The notes under the pieces: model-generated
The model's database searches: none
Told to the model about the DNA's origin: nothing
What the model saw: only the letters and a program-made list of their open reading frames with translations
Shown here: piece by piece, positions 62,582 through 64,000 of the stretch
Position numbering within the stretch: position 1 is the stretch's first letter
Layout: every line of letters begins with the position of its first letter
Translations under genes and position numbers: made by a program
NCBI GenBank assembly: GCA_016785225.1
Contig: JAFBJZ010000292.1
Location: 1,232,465 to 1,296,464, forward strand
Reading direction: 5' to 3'
Length of the DNA: 64,000 nt
From: Psettodes erumei
Taxonomy: Eukaryota > Chordata > Actinopteri > Pleuronectiformes > Psettodidae

Positions 62582-63826
62582 ATGTCGCACGTACAACAGT
62601 CATTTCACAGGTAAGTTGTTACCGTTCTGTTTTAAATTTGTGATAATATATAGCTGGGCATGTATTTTGATAGTTTGACGCAAGATATGTTACTGTTCAT
62701 AAGTTCATTTAAAGTTAGCATGACGCTACATTAGTCCGGGCTGGCTGTAAGTGGGAGGGCTGCAGTTTTTCCCGATAAAAATAACCGCACTGACGTAAAC
62801 ACACGTTTACTGACAGAAGCGCCAGAGGTCTTTGAGAGCACCAGCTTGCGAATACAAAGAGACTTCACTGGCAGTTTTCTTTTTCTTTTTTTGACAAGAA
62901 GCTCGTTCGCACGGCTAGCAGCATGGCTGTGCCCTTGCGTTGTGTAGCCCACAGCAACTTTGTGATGTGCGGACCGATACTTTCGATACCAAATGTGTCC
63001 GTTTTAGTATCCACGCTCATAATAAATTTTCAGTCTGCACTAATTTGGGTTAACATATTTTTTCGTCACACTAGACAGTTAGTTCACGAGTTATAGGACC
63101 TATTTTCTGGTTTCCGGTTGTCTGCTTCTGGAACTGAGACGACTAAAGTTGTAATGTACATAAATGTGCACGTCGTATTCACGCGCTCGGCTGAATTCAA
63201 GTGACTGCAACTACTGCACACTGCATGCATCACTCTCTGCTGACTAATGTTAATACATGCACAAGTTACTATGACAGCAAAGCAGAAAATACTAATAATT
63301 AAAATAAGTTCCCCCTGTAAATTAAACACTCCAATATATGAGTGAAATGTACTTGCAACAGTTTTGTAGTTCAATGAAATGCTAACAAGTAAATCTGTTG
63401 AAATGTCATGTGTTAATTGTTTTATTTAGCAAAGACAAAACAAAATGTTTATTTACGTTTGTTCATGATACAGTTTATTTAAGTTATTAAATTCATATAC
63501 ATTCATAACTCCTATTTTTTTAAGTTATTAAAATATTTTTCTATCTATCAGCAGGAAGCAAAGCAGAACAGAACATTATTCTCATCATTCAGGCAAGTAG
63601 GAATGAATGTATGCATGCATGATATAATATTGTTTTGTTTTTTTCCCTTAGTCATCCATCATAACGTAATATTAAAATTGTGGCTGAATATTTTAAACCA
63701 CTTTTTTAATACCACAAATTGTGTCTCTTCATTTTCAGGGTGCCCTTTGGAGGAGCCAGTGGACTTTGTGGACAATTAGAGTTGAGGTCGAGGGAGGAGG
63801 AGAAATTCATCAGGGAGAAAGAGTAG
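62582..63826 (+). CDS. Short gene or 5' part of a gene, product not recognised
   Basis: Exon 1 begins ATGTCGCACGTACAACAG and ends with a consensus donor (cacag then gtaagt) at 62610. A good acceptor (cattttcag) starts exon 2 at 63739, and the join keeps the frame: MSHVQQSFHR, then VPFGGASGLCGQLELRSREE, then EKFIREKE and a stop at 63826. As written the protein is 38 aa with a charged, helix-prone end. A weak donor (GTAGGC at 63823) would skip the stop and let the protein run into exons beyond the window, so it may be only an N terminus. The NRF1-type promoter suggests a broadly expressed, perhaps mitochondrial, gene. I do not recognise the family. Confidence 0.5.
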
Positions 63827-64000
63827 GCCCCTAGTGATATGAGATGGTCATGCAAAAAATGCAATTTTAGGTCATCAAAATGTTTAGAGCTCATAAAACA
63901 TTATAGGTTGAAGCATCCACACACTAGTCAAGGCCGGTCACTACCCTGCTCGTACTCAGATTGTCCTTGTTTATTTAAAAACTGAGGCAAATGATACTGA
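63827..64000. other. Right edge, nothing recognised
   Basis: Either the 3' UTR of the short gene or an intron leading to exons outside the window. Confidence 0.4.

Noticed and set aside
1..64000. CRISPR arrays, operons or prokaryotic defence genes
   Set aside because: No regularly spaced repeats with unique spacers and no compact gene clusters; all evidence is for a vertebrate nuclear genome.

Overview
The window is vertebrate nuclear DNA, almost certainly from a teleost fish. Genes are split into many short exons with GT/AG introns. CA/GT microsatellites are abundant, the transposon relics are of fish type (Tc1, hAT, Ty3/gypsy, and a LINE with a restriction-like endonuclease), and there is a FISNA-NACHT-LRR receptor of the kind expanded in fish. 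There are no operons, Shine-Dalgarno sites or CRISPR arrays. Exon limits were read by hand from reading frame plus splice signals; the three long gene models each sum to an exact multiple of three.

Layout. (1) 2.3-9.3 kb, minus strand: a complete ribosomal protein S6 kinase gene, closest to rps6kb2 (15 coding exons, 470 aa, plus a 5' UTR exon). (2) 9.3-15.8 kb: gene-poor and repeat-rich, with a non-autonomous hAT element nested in an older repeat, a decayed ORF on the minus strand, and a copy of an interspersed repeat. (3) 15.8-21.6 kb, plus strand: a complete fish-type NLR gene (8 coding exons, 1009 aa) with a damaged RING-like exon, FISNA, NACHT and four near-identical LRR exons. (4) 22.2-26 kb: a second copy of the interspersed repeat, a Ty3/gypsy fragment and a tRNA-Thr gene. 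(5) 27.4-50.7 kb, plus strand: dtx4, a Deltex-type E3 ubiquitin ligase (11 coding exons, 751 aa), with a CpG-rich 5' end, a 9.9-kb first coding intron, a 6-kb third intron that holds a tRNA-Tyr gene, and a probable long 3' UTR. (6) 50.8-52.6 kb: tRNA-Tyr, tRNA-Glu and a nearly complete Tc1-like transposon. (7) 54.7-55.3 kb: the 3' end of a LINE. (8) 57.3-60.1 kb, plus strand: a SLAM/CD2-like immunoglobulin-superfamily receptor. (9) 62.5 kb to the edge: a GC-rich promoter with an NRF1-type palindrome and the first two coding exons of a small or incomplete gene.

The genes do not form one system. The kinase acts in mTOR growth signalling, deltex in Notch and ubiquitin signalling, and the NLR and SLAM-like genes are separate immune genes. 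The most interesting features are the NLR locus (matched LRR-exon pairs, RING with missing zinc ligands, same-orientation flanking repeats), an S6-kinase splice donor built from a GT microsatellite, inverted repeat arms in two dtx4 introns, and the unidentified short gene at the right edge. I found no convincing undescribed multi-gene system.
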